DNA of 64,000 bases. It comes from Atherix ibis (lineage: Eukaryota > Arthropoda > Insecta > Diptera > Athericidae). The stretch spans positions 61,724,220 to 61,788,219 of the forward strand of contig OY282609.1 of assembly GCA_958298945.1 (NCBI GenBank), in the 5' to 3' direction. Each line of letters begins with the position of its first letter. Positions within the stretch are counted from its first letter, which is position 1. The position numbers were made by a program, and so were the translations under genes. The notes under the pieces were generated by a model that was given only the letters and a program-made list of their open reading frames with translations, did not search any database and was not told where the DNA came from. Of the stretch, positions 11,970 to 21,968 are shown piece after piece.

Positions 11970-12135
11970 TTTTGACTGAAAATTTTCAGTGAACATTTTT
12001 ATTAAGAATTTTTACTGGAAATATTTACTAAAAAATTTTACTTGCAAATGTTTACTGCAAATTTTTATTGAAAATATTTACTGAAAATTTTTACTGAACA
12101 TATTTACTAAAACTTTTACTGAACATTATTGCTTA
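11970..12135. repeat. 13-bp minisatellite (TTTACTGAAAATA-like)
   Basis: The core TTTACT (once TTTATT) starts at 12011, 12024, 12037, 12051, 12064, 12077, 12090, 12103 and 12115, a period of 12-14 bases. Two more diverged units lie upstream (TTTGACT at about 11970, TTTCAGT at about 11984). Confidence 0.8.
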
Positions 12136-13058
12136 AAATATTGTTATAATTTTTACGATGTGTTTAGATTTATATTTCTATTGTAGAATAACCTAAACTA
12201 AACATCGATTTTTAATACACTTTTATATTGAAGCATTTTAGTTTAGTTATATCACTTTTAATAGGTTTCATATCTAATATTTTTGCTATACAATAGAATA
12301 AGGAGAATTTATTATTTGCTAGATTTCCGACGTTTTCGCTTGATTGATAAAGCAAAACGCAATCGTCGAGCTTTTGTTTGTTACAGACTATGGCTGTTAT
12401 CAGAATTCTGATAGAATTTAAGAGGAACCCCAAAAAATCGTATTGATTGGCTATCTCTGGGTTATATGTTCAAATGAAATCACGTATCAAGGGTAAAACC
12501 TGTGAAATAGACACGTGATTCCAAAGAATTATAGGAATGATGACAATAGCTATCCAATTCCAAGTTAATGCTTAGGGAATCTTGGACGTACTTTTATATT
12601 TGTCGTATTCGTCTTCGGCTTTCATTTCGTATTGCATTTTATTTCTTATAAGTTTTTTCCCATAACAAAATTGAAGTTGTTCATCTCAGTTAAGTTATCT
12701 CAGAAAAGTATTTTTTCGAGTGTTCCGGTTTTATTTATAAAACTTTTGTGTATAAAAAAAAAAAAAGTTGATCAAAAAACTATTATTTTTATGTTTTTTA
12801 AAACTTTTATGATATGATCTACAAATTTTACTAATCCTTTTCGTTAAAGAATGCACACTTATCCAAAATTTTCCCTATTAAACAATTTTTTTAATCCTAA
12901 CTAGAATTTCAGCTCTTCAGATACTATTTAGCCAACTATTGCATGACTTTTACAATTAGTATGAGTAACAGAATTAAATAATACTCAATTATTCTATTCA
13001 ATTAATTTCGTTTTGTAGATTTATTAGTCTAATAAATTCTTAAAAAATTATATTAACA
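12136..13058. other. AT-rich sequence, no gene seen
   Basis: Only short frames rich in Phe, Ile and Lys, as expected of AT-rich DNA. It leads directly to the TA target of the irritans mariner. Confidence 0.55.
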
Positions 13059-13060
13059 TA

Positions 13061-13085
13061 ACAGTTCGGCTGAAAAGTTGAGAAC
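13061..13085 (+). repeat. Left terminal inverted repeat of the irritans mariner
   Basis: Pairs with 14317-14341 with one mismatch (position 20 of 25). It is the expected transposase binding site. Confidence 0.92.
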
Positions 13086-13239
13086 CATGACGTCTAGATG
13101 GCGCCTCTTGCAAAAATCTACTTAATTATCACAAAGCACCATGCTTCAAATGATTCCTGTCAAAATTTGACAGCAATCGGTCAATTGGTTCGTGAGATAT
13201 AGCATTTTGAGTGGAGCAACTTTTGTTATTGAAAAAAAA

Positions 13240-14274
13240 ATGGATAAAGACGAATTTCGTGTATTGATAAAGCATTGCTTTTTGATGAAAAAAAATAGAG
13301 TGGAAACCAAAGCATGGTTTGACAAAAGTTATCCGGACTCTGCTCCAGCTTTTTCAACTGTGAAATATTGGTTTCGTCAATTTCGAACTGGTCGTACGAG
13401 CACAGTTGATGCAGAACGCAGTGGACGCCCAAAAGAGGTGGTTACGGCAGAAAACATCAAAAAAATCCACAATATCATTTTAAATGACCGTAAAGTGAAG
13501 TTGAGCGAGATAGCTGAGACTCTGAAGATATCGAAAGAGCGTTTTGGACATATCGTGCATGAATATTTGGGCATGCGAAAGCTGTGTGCAAAGTGGGTGC
13601 CGCGTGAGCTCACTGTGGACCAAAAACAACAACGTGTTGATGATTCTGAGCAGTGTTTGGAGCTGTTCAAGCGCAAGAAACCCGAATTTTTGCGTCGATA
13701 TGTGACAATGGATGAAACATGGCTCCGTCACTACACTCCAAAGTCCAATCGGCAGTCGGCAGACTGGAGAGCGAGCGACGAACCGAATCCAAAGCGTGGA
13801 AAGACGGAACAGTCGGCTGGCAAGGTGATGGCGTCTGTATTTTGGGATGCGCATGGTATAATATTCATTGACTATCTCCAGAAGGGACAGACGATGAACA
13901 GCGACTATTATATAGCGTTATTGAATCGTTTGAAGAAAGAAATCGCTAAGAAACGGACTCATTTGAAGAAGAAAAAAGTGTTGTTTCACCAAGACAATGC
14001 ACCGTGTCGCAAGTCGATGAAAACGATGGTCAAACTCAATGAATTGGGCTACGAATTGCTGCCCCATCCACCGTATTCTCCAGTACTGGCCCCCAGCGAC
14101 TTTTTCCTGTTTGCAGACCTCAAGAGAATGCTCGCTGGCAAGAAATTTAAGACCGATGATGAAACTGAGGCCTATTTTGAGGCAAAACCGAAAGAGTACT
14201 ATAAAAATGGTATCGAAAAGTTGGAAGATCGCTATAATCGCTGTATCGCCCTCAAAGGCAACTATGTTGAATAA
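13240..14274 (+). CDS. Mariner transposase, irritans subfamily (DD34D), open frame
   Basis: Cut-and-paste DNA transposase, 344 residues; the irritans-family Himar1 protein is 348. I chose the ATG giving MDKDEFRVLIKHCF because it matches the family start, although an in-frame ATG exists 48 bases upstream. The helix-turn-helix DNA-binding half spans roughly 1-110, with WVPREL at 119-124. The catalytic Asp residues are D158 (VTMDETW), D252 (FHQDNAPC) and D287 (APSDFFLF), 34 residues apart for the last pair. Oddities: YSPDL has become YSPVL (V282), the usual His after NAPC is Arg (R257), and about four residues seem missing after KKF (303). An AATAAA at 14273 overlaps the stop. The frame has no break, but these changes at conserved sites may impair activity. 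Confidence 0.92.
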   Translation: MDKDEFRVLIKHCFLMKKNRVETKAWFDKSYPDSAPAFSTVKYWFRQFRTGRTSTVDAERSGRPKEVVTAENIKKIHNIILNDRKVKLSEIAETLKISKERFGHIVHEYLGMRKLCAKWVPRELTVDQKQQRVDDSEQCLELFKRKKPEFLRRYVTMDETWLRHYTPKSNRQSADWRASDEPNPKRGKTEQSAGKVMASVFWDAHGIIFIDYLQKGQTMNSDYYIALLNRLKKEIAKKRTHLKKKKVLFHQDNAPCRKSMKTMVKLNELGYELLPHPPYSPVLAPSDFFLFADLKRMLAGKKFKTDDETEAYFEAKPKEYYKNGIEKLEDRYNRCIALKGNYVE

Positions 14275-14316
14275 TAAAAATGAATTTTGCAAAAAAAAAT
14301 ATTTCTACTGTGTTTC

Positions 14317-14341
14317 GTTCTAAACTTTTCAGCCGAACTGT
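14317..14341 (-). repeat. Right terminal inverted repeat of the irritans mariner
   Basis: Reverse complement of the left repeat with one mismatch; followed by TTA, whose TA is the target duplication. Confidence 0.92.
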
Positions 14342-14343
14342 TA

Positions 14344-16858
14344 TTTTCTTTGCCTTTACGACTGACTTTTTTATATATAGTATGATTCCCTAAATAAATA
14401 AGAGTATTAAATAATATGACATTAATTTTTTATATACAATACCATTTAAAATGTATTTGTTATTTGCAAAAAAAAAAAACAAATTCTGTTTGAAACAGTA
14501 TTCCAAACTCAAATCATAGAAGAAACAAATAATTATTTTGCATTAATTCTATTTTCTTCTTAATTAAAAATTTACTAATATCGGTATTTTATGTCAATAA
14601 TTAGCTTAATAACGTAATATATTTTTCTCTTCCAAAACGAAAATAGATGATCCAAAAATACTTAAATAAATAAAAAGGTAGAATTCTATTAAATTTTCAC
14701 AATAAAATCTGAAAGTTATACAGCATTATTATAGTTGACTTGACAGTAAGAAAGATTTATAACATTAGAGTGTCCATTTTCAATTCATTTTTAATCAATC
14801 GAATTACCTTTTCTTCTGTGCAAATTAATACACTGAAATGTGTTCATGTCACATGAATTAAATAGAATTCGAAAGTATTATACAAAAATATCCATCTAAA
14901 CATATATATAGAAATCTTTAGAAAAGAAAAAAGAAAATAAGAGAGGAAAAAAGATATATCCCACTAATATTCTTATATTCATAGATAGAAAGATAAGGTT
15001 ACCTAAAAAAAAAAAACTATATTGGAACATATATACTCGTAATTCTATTGTATGTATGTGCATACACGTATCTACATACAAACGTATTTAGTACATATTT
15101 ACCTAGAGATATCCCCCGAATAATATAAAATAAATAAATCAGAAGAAGTTCGACAGGAATGAATGCGCAACTAAATGCTATCAAGAAATTTCTGTTTTCG
15201 TATAAAGTTAGTTCGTCGTCCTATAGCCATAAATAATATGGAAGGAAGGTGCTAAGGAAATGCATTAAATCCAAATGAAAAAAAAAAACAAAATAAAAGT
15301 TCCATTTGATGAGGGCAACTAAAACCATCGAGTCAAATTACTTATTCAGTAGGTTTTTTGGGGAGGCTCTTTTTTCATTCCATGCCATCATAAAATATTG
15401 TTTATTCCAAAGTATACCACCAGTGAGTATCTCGTAAGTATCTACATTTATGTATATACTCGTAGTATAATAGTACACAGCTATTGATTTAAATAGTTTG
15501 CTCGTAGTTTCTAAATAAAATTTCTAGGCAAAAAAAAAAAAAGAATAAGAAAAAAATTATATAAATATATTAGAATTGGAAAATTTGATCATAATAGAGT
15601 CAAGGGTTTTTACCCCGTTTCATTCTATTTGAAAAAATCACTATTAAATCAGTTTTATTTAACTATTATATGCAACCGATGGTAATACTGACTTGGTAAT
15701 ATTGCTTCGATATAAATAAATTTATTACTTACACCACCATGTCTAGTTATCTTAAGTCTAAAATAGGAGAAACGATTCTTTAAAAGACACCAATTTACAC
15801 ATTTAATGTAATTTATCAATGGACCAACCGGAATATTCATTAATATTTACATCAATTCTAATATAATGTAGTACGAAAGGGATATGCACACATATCAGAT
15901 TTACGAGTACAAGTCGCGTTTGAGATTGTATCGAAAGTCTGTAATACAGACTTCTTTCCCAGTATTGGAAAGAGTGAAAAGTGTAAAACTAAATAAAATT
16001 TAAAACCGAACATAATCTTTTATACGAAAAAAAAAAAAATGAATTTTGTGTTTTATGTATGCTTCAGGGTGTTATACATAAATTTACGTTTTATGAAAAA
16101 TCTGAAATAGACTCATACCCATACTTATATGAGAATTTATTTGAATCTATAGCAACAAGCCTGTTGATAAACCATGCCTTCTAGATCCAAATCTTCTATT
16201 TATTTATTATTATTAGTTTTTTTTTTAGCGATTCTGTTTATCAATATTGCAGATACTTATTGTAGTTACATATAAATGCATATACTCGTACAAGAATATT
16301 CTTAATTTTATATTTTATGGATTTGTATTTTTCTTCTTATAAATTCATTTCTATTTTATTTGTGTTTAAATATTATTAAATTTTCTTCCAGAATAGAGAT
16401 TCACCTATGAACTTCGTATTATCTTCTCATATAGATACTATGTCTACATATTTCCCTACACTTATTGACCTAGAAGTTTAGTTTAATATTATATATTGTA
16501 TATCAAAGTTGAAATAACGTTACAATATACGGCATAGCGTACACTAGAGAAATCATCTGCAATATTATAAAAATGTCCATCAGTTCCATATCTGCATACA
16601 GTTGATGTCCTGTTTGCGTGGACGTTTGCTCATATTTATCTAAAGATAGATATAAGAGGATGTGTGCATAGGGGGATGTATTGATGCTATCCATTTGCAT
16701 GTACATACATTTAAATAGGAATTCGACTATTAAATGTACATCCAAACATATTCATACATATTCGTACATACACGTATGCTCATATGGCCAAAACTGCTCT
16801 AGAATCCGGCGATTCTAGTGGAGTATGAACAATTGCCAGTTGGTCGGTCGGTCGTTGC
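14344..16858. other. AT-rich sequence, no gene seen
   Basis: Long A/T runs and short frames only. TACTCGTA or its complement occurs at least four times here. The last 60 bases become noticeably less AT-rich as the possible promoter begins. Confidence 0.55.
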
Positions 16859-16893
16859 TTATACCGCAGTACATTTAAAATTCTATTTCAGTT
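16859..16893 (+). promoter_or_regulatory. Possible core promoter (weak TATA plus initiator)
   Basis: TCAGTT at 16888-16893 matches the insect initiator consensus, and a weak TATA-like TTATAC lies about 30 bases upstream (16859). A start codon in good context follows 25 bases downstream. All of these are short motifs, so this is only suggestive. Confidence 0.25.
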
Positions 16894-16914
16894 TTGCGGT
16901 AGAGAACGGTGAAA

Positions 16915-17025
16915 ATGTCATCGTGGCTGATGATACGAATATGGATAAACGTGTTACTTTGTGTACACATTTATTCCACCGCTATGGCGAATAAAATCCT
17001 CAAGAAGAAAAAAAAAAATATTTAA
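16915..17025 (+). CDS. Short ORF with signal-peptide-like N-terminus
   Basis: 36 codons reading MSSWLMIRIWINVLLCVHIY, then STAMA and a Lys-rich tail (NKILKKKKKNI). A hydrophobic core with Ala-Met-Ala before Asn is what a secretory signal and cleavage site would look like. The start context (GTGAAAATGTC) is good, and a possible initiator lies just upstream. I see no strong splice donor inside the frame, so it would have to be either a complete micropeptide or a chance ORF. A good acceptor-like sequence (long T tract then CTGTAG) occurs at about 17330, but nothing joins it convincingly. Confidence 0.25.
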   Translation: MSSWLMIRIWINVLLCVHIYSTAMANKILKKKKKNI

Positions 17026-17516
17026 GGAAAACGGAAATTTTTAAGATGTCAAGCCGAACCGCCAACAACAAGGATGGAATGTGTAGGTATTAAGGTGGTG
17101 GAAATAAATATTAAGAAGAAGATATTGTAACCAAGAAGAAGAAGAAGAAGAAGAAATATATGTCTTTGAAAAAAAAAAACGAAACTATACGTGTATACAA
17201 AAATACGGAAAATATATGAAAAACTGTGAATATTTTACCAAACATGTGCATGCATACGTCATATTCGTTTGTAAATTATGTGTGATGGCAAAATGCTCGT
17301 ATATTTTCTTATTATTTTTTTTTTCTGTAGGGGTCTTATTTTCACGTACTTCTTCAATATCGCCAGTTTATGCTTGTAGGTCCGCCTATTCGAAGATCAT
17401 GAACAAGAGCCAAACAGCTATGTTCACGTATATACATTTTTGATGGTGTTGTCCTCTCATGGTTTTCCCTTCCAGCAATATTGTCATCGTAATAATTTTG
17501 GTATTTTTTTCTTTGG

Positions 17517-17548
<32 letters not shown>

Positions 17549-17951
17549 GAAAGTGTGCTCTAAAAATGCCATTATCCCCTTTCCTAAATTTCATAAATAC
17601 ACATATTTTATTTTATAAGATGCTAATACGGACTAGAGGATTTGGTAAAGAAAATTTATGAATGAATAAATGAAGCTCAAACAACAAATAAGAACGTTGA
17701 GAGCAAGTCCGCTGCTGATTGACTGGCATATGCAATTGCTTGTCCACAACATATGACAGTAAAATTAAGTGGAGATGAAAGGGGGGGGGGGGGTACCGAA
17801 AGCAATCTGTACCAGAATGGTTTTGCTGAAATGGATTTCTCTCAGTCTTTAAGTGATTATTTGTCCGAAGACATTTGCCATCTTGTTGTCCATAACGTTA
17901 AACATTCGTTGTTGGCATGCGTTCAATATTTGAAATCATGTTTGATAATGA
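17026..17951. other. Mixed low-complexity sequence, no gene seen
   Basis: Contains an AAG/GAA run at about 17136-17155, a long T tract at about 17517-17541 and a run of about fourteen G at 17778-17791. Composition is less AT-rich than usual for the window. No frame with a recognisable product. Confidence 0.4.
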
Positions 17952-18071
17952 ATGTTTCACGATGACGATAAAAATATTGACGACGAAAATGACGTGAAAA
18001 GGAGAGGACGTCGTTCACGCATACGTTCTATGACGAGTGATTGCACTTTGAAATCGATTTTAAACGTTTAG
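17952..18071 (+). CDS. Short acidic/basic ORF, possible exon remnant
   Basis: A 39-residue frame reads MFHDDDKNIDDENDVKRRGR and continues RSRIRSMTSDCTLKSILNV. An Asp/Glu-rich stretch followed by KRRGRRSR is unusual for AT-rich chance translation and resembles a basic nuclear or processing motif. Three stop codons lie in frame immediately upstream, so it would need to be an exon start or a frameshifted remnant. No acceptor site is obvious. Function unknown. Confidence 0.2.
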   Translation: MFHDDDKNIDDENDVKRRGRRSRIRSMTSDCTLKSILNV

Positions 18072-19552
18072 GAGCATTTGATAAGCCACCTCAGGCTAGA
18101 CGGTCTTCAGATCTTTTTAGTAAGCAGATCTCTTTTTTCTATTTAAAAGTAGGCTTTTAATACTTTGACACTCAACGATGGTGATGACAGAGATAATTCC
18201 TCCTGCACAATGAGTGCTGTACACATAACATACGAAGATGACGTTCAAAGATGATGATGGAAATATGATGATCTGAAGTGACTGGCAAATGTGGGGATAC
18301 CTATACGTACGTATGTACCTACTTATATACTTGAACAAGGGATGAAGGCATGTGTAACTTACCTGATTTCGTAATATTTCACTTTTCACATTTTATGCTA
18401 TCGTGACTTCTTTCCTTATGGTTATTCTTTCGTGCCTAGTTAATATTTTCTAACCGTTGATCAATACAATTAGTATCGCTAATGGCGTACCGCCTTTTGC
18501 TATAAAGCAAATGTTGTAATGACTCCATGGCGTATTCAAAGAAAAATGCGGCATTTTTTTTTTATTATCAATCCATTTTAACTATAAAGTCAAACAGTAT
18601 TCCGCCCAATTCCACACCATACATAAACATATATCATTAGGGATATTGAAAATTGATGGAAGACTCACCTGGGAAATCATCATCTTTCTCGTTAAGTAAT
18701 TATTAGAACGTTTACTATATCATCGAAGAAAAACGAGAGTAATTTACGGTGAAAATTGGACATAATATAAATTGAGTTGGAGTCTTTTAAATGTGCAAAT
18801 TATAATTGATATACGAGCGTATATAACTCATACATATTCTCATACTATTATTGTCAATGAATTTTTATTTATTTAATTTAATATTATAGGATATATGAAT
18901 TCTATATACGTACTATTTAGTAAAAATATTCTTGTATGTATGCGTATACATATTTATATATCTATTTACCTTTATCCGTAACCTTCTATATAATATTGAG
19001 GTGTAAATAATTTGTTTTTCAAGGGAATTTTGTTGTGTTCACTTTTTGGAACTAATTTATTTGATTTAATTCAATTAGGCTTTGGGGATGGGGTACTATA
19101 TGGTTTTTGATAATTTTATAGGTTATTAAGTAAAATTACGCAATAAAATATTAAATTCTTTTTTTTATAGATACGAGTAAATAAATGTATGGGTGGATGC
19201 ATGGATTGATGGATGGATGGTTACGTAGAACGGTAGAAATTAAAGCAATACTTTTCTCAATGTACAGGTAAAATACTTTTTAATGTGTCTACACAATATA
19301 GAGAATAAGTAATTAAATGAAAGACGTGTTGTTGAAAATTTTCTATGCTTGAATCAATTATTTATAATAAATAGATACCAACATACAAACGCTTTTCTAT
19401 TTTAGACTATAATATGTACACACACGTATGTGTAAGTATTTAGGCAAGACATTTTTTATTTAATTTTTGTGTCCATTTTTTTTTTACTTGAAAAAAAAAT
19501 TCAGGAAGATTTTTAATGAGAATTCCAAAGAGAGTTTTAGAATTCTCATTAA
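18072..19552. other. AT-rich sequence, no gene seen
   Basis: No coding frame or element structure recognised. A short GGAT/TGGA repeat lies at about 19193-19220. Confidence 0.5.
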
Positions 19553-19554
19553 TA

Positions 19555-20838
19555 CGAGGGTCGTCCAATAAGTCCTTAGAAAAAGATAAAAAAAACTGTT
19601 TTTTTAAAAAACAATTTTTAATTTTTCAACATAATCTCCTTTTAGTTCTATACACTTTTCCAACCGTTTTTCCAAAATTTTTATCCCGTCCAAAAAATAG
19701 GATTTCGGAAGTTCTGCAAAATACTCATCCGTTTGAGCAATGACGTCCTCGTTGGAAGTGAACCGTCGTCCGCCAAGCCATTTCTTCAGATTGGGGAAAA
19801 GAAAATAGTCACTCGGGGCCAAATCTGTTGAATAAGCGGGATGCTGCAACAATTCCATTCTCAATTCCACAATTTTGGCCATGGAAACAGCGCAGGTGTG
19901 CACACGCGCACTGTCCTGATGCAAGAGGATTTTTTTCTTCTTCAGATGGGGGCGTTTCTCTTTGATTTCCTCGCTCAACCGTTGCAATAACGACGCGTAA
20001 TACGCTCCTGTTATTGTTTTTCCTTTTTCCAAGTAGTCGATAAAAATGATGCCCTGCGAATCCCAAAAGACCGTGGCCATCACCTTGCCGGCCGATGGCA
20101 CAGTTTTTGCCTTCTTCGGAGCCCGTTCACTCTTGAAAATCCACTGTGATGCCTGTCTCTTCGTTTCTGGAGTGTAGTAGTGTATCCAGGTTTCATCCAC
20201 AGTGACATATCGACGAAGGAATTCGGCAGGATTGCGATGAAAGAGTGCCAACATAGCCTCAGAGTCCACTGCACGATTGCGCTTATTCTCCTCTGAGAGC
20301 AAACGCGGCACCCACCTTGCCGACATTTTTTTCACAGACAATTTTTAATGCAAAATTGAAGCGACTGTACCTTGTGATATGCCCGTGGCCTCAACTAATT
20401 CGCGCACTTTAATTTGCCGATCGTTCAAAATCAGATCGTGGATTTTGTCGATGATTTCAGGAGTAGACACCTCAACTGGGCGTTCTGAACGATGTTCATC
20501 TTTTGTGGATGAACGGCCACGTTTAAATTCATTCAGCCAATTGTAAATCGTCGCAAACACAGGTGCAGATGTGCCATGAACTGCATCCAACTCGGCTTTG
20601 ATTTCTTTCGGGCTTAAGCCTTTCAAATGGAGATGTTTGATGACAGACCTGAACTCGCTTTTTTCCATTGTTATGCACAACTAAATGTCGTTAACTTTAA
20701 TCGACGATAGAAATTGACCTACGCTATGGATCGAGCTGAAATTTTGACAGCTTTCCTGTCGATAATGCTACTTACATCTTTACCGATACTACGAGCGCAA
20801 TTTATTGGATTTTCTAAGGAATTATTGAACGAACCTCG
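19555..20838 (-). mobile_element. DD34D mariner family A, copy 2
   Basis: Ends read CGAGGGTCGTCCAATAAGTC (left) and, complemented, CGAGGTTCGTTCAATAATTC (right), between TA at 19553-19554 and 20839-20840. At 1284 bp it is the fullest of the three family A copies and the best representative of the family here. Confidence 0.93.
19604..20668 (-). pseudogene. Mariner family A transposase with a single nonsense codon
   Basis: One reading frame runs from MEKSEFRSVIKHLHLK to LKGDYVEKLKIVF with only one visible interruption: at 20345-20347 a Glu codon (GAA in the other copies, in ILHEKLSVKK) has become TAA. All signature segments are present: helix-turn-helix N-terminus, WVPRLL, VDETWIHYYTP, FWDSQGIIFIDYLEKGKTI, LLHQDSARVHT and APSDYFLFPNLKKWLGG. 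The second catalytic Asp is followed by Ser rather than the Asn found in the other copies. YSPDL is YSTDL. Translation stops after about 110 residues, leaving only the DNA-binding part, which could in principle act as a repressor (speculative). Confidence 0.9.
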
Positions 20839-20840
20839 TA

Positions 20841-21953
20841 ATTTCTATTATAAAAAAGTAAACATTTATATGCTATACACAATAATTTCTAAAATCTAAT
20901 TTATTAAGATTCGTGGTGTTTGAATTTCTAACATAGTTAATCAAAAATTTGTCTTTTCATTAAAATACAAACACGCAATCAAAAATAAAATCAATTTTGT
21001 CATTGACTTTGTATAATAATTGTTTTTTTTTTTAGATTTTGCGTTCCTAATGAATATGTTGGTTTCAGTAAATGCTATTTGCAATGACCCTCTAGACAAA
21101 TACGATTTATTAATGATAGTACACTACGTTTATAGTAAATTCCAAATAATATTAAACCATGTTTTAAATGATAATCCTTTGCTATAAATGAAAGTTATAG
21201 CAAAACAAATGTAGTTTATATATCTGATTTTTCTCTCTAAGTAAATATAGTTTATTATCGAAATGATCGATGTAGAAAAATATCAAGAATCTTAAAATTA
21301 TATTATTCTTTTTTCTCCTATAAAAAAAGGTTTCCTAATACATATTTTATGTTAAGTACACTTACGAGCACATACGTCTTAATGAAATATGAAAAAAAAT
21401 ATTGCTCTAAAATTTAATATTAATAGAATTTATTTACCATCAAATATGACACGTGCGAATCAAAGAACCCCCCTTCATACATTGAAAAGTAATCGAAATT
21501 TTAAGAGCATTTTCAATACGATTTATTTATTTTAAAAATCAAATATTTGATTTAAATTCGCATCTTTTGAAGAAAATAATACACTTACGCATTTCTCCAA
21601 TACATATTTTATTTAGAAAGTGAGTATATATAGAAAATGTCGATGATATCAAAATAATAATATTAGTATATGTGTATAAGAGCAATTTCATGTTGTTTTC
21701 ATTTTTTTTTAATTATTTAAATCATATGTTCTATATAAATATGTTTGAGATATGAAAAATGTCATACGTGATAAAATATGATTTGGCAGGATCTGTTTTA
21801 TTGTATTCGAAATTATGTACTTTAGAAATTTTTTTTTGTATCATTTGTATATGCAAATGGTATCCTGTCCACTTAGTGTAGTATCTTTCATAACATTTTA
21901 TCAAGCAATATTTTGCTTAAAAAATATAAAAGAAGCATTTACAGTACTTTTGT
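20841..21953. other. AT-rich sequence, no gene seen
   Basis: No frames or structures of note. Confidence 0.55.
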
Positions 21954-21968
21954 TTTAAATATAAGATT
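21954..21968 (+). repeat. Target-site duplication of the LINE (left)
   Basis: TTTAAATATAAGATT, identical over 15 bases to 24874-24888 and directly adjoining the LINE 3' tail. Confidence 0.9.

Larger units (their letters stand above)
13061..14341 (+). mobile_element. Near-intact irritans-type mariner
   Basis: The 25-bp terminal inverted repeats (13061-13085 and 14317-14341) begin ACAGTTCGGCTGAAAAGTT and differ at one position. TA duplications sit at 13059-13060 and 14342-14343. The 1281-bp length and the single uninterrupted transposase gene are those of a complete mariner. No second copy occurs in the window. Confidence 0.95.

Noticed and set aside
13377..14292. Several long minus-strand frames across the irritans mariner
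   Set aside because: They are antisense shadows of the intact transposase and have no motifs of their own.
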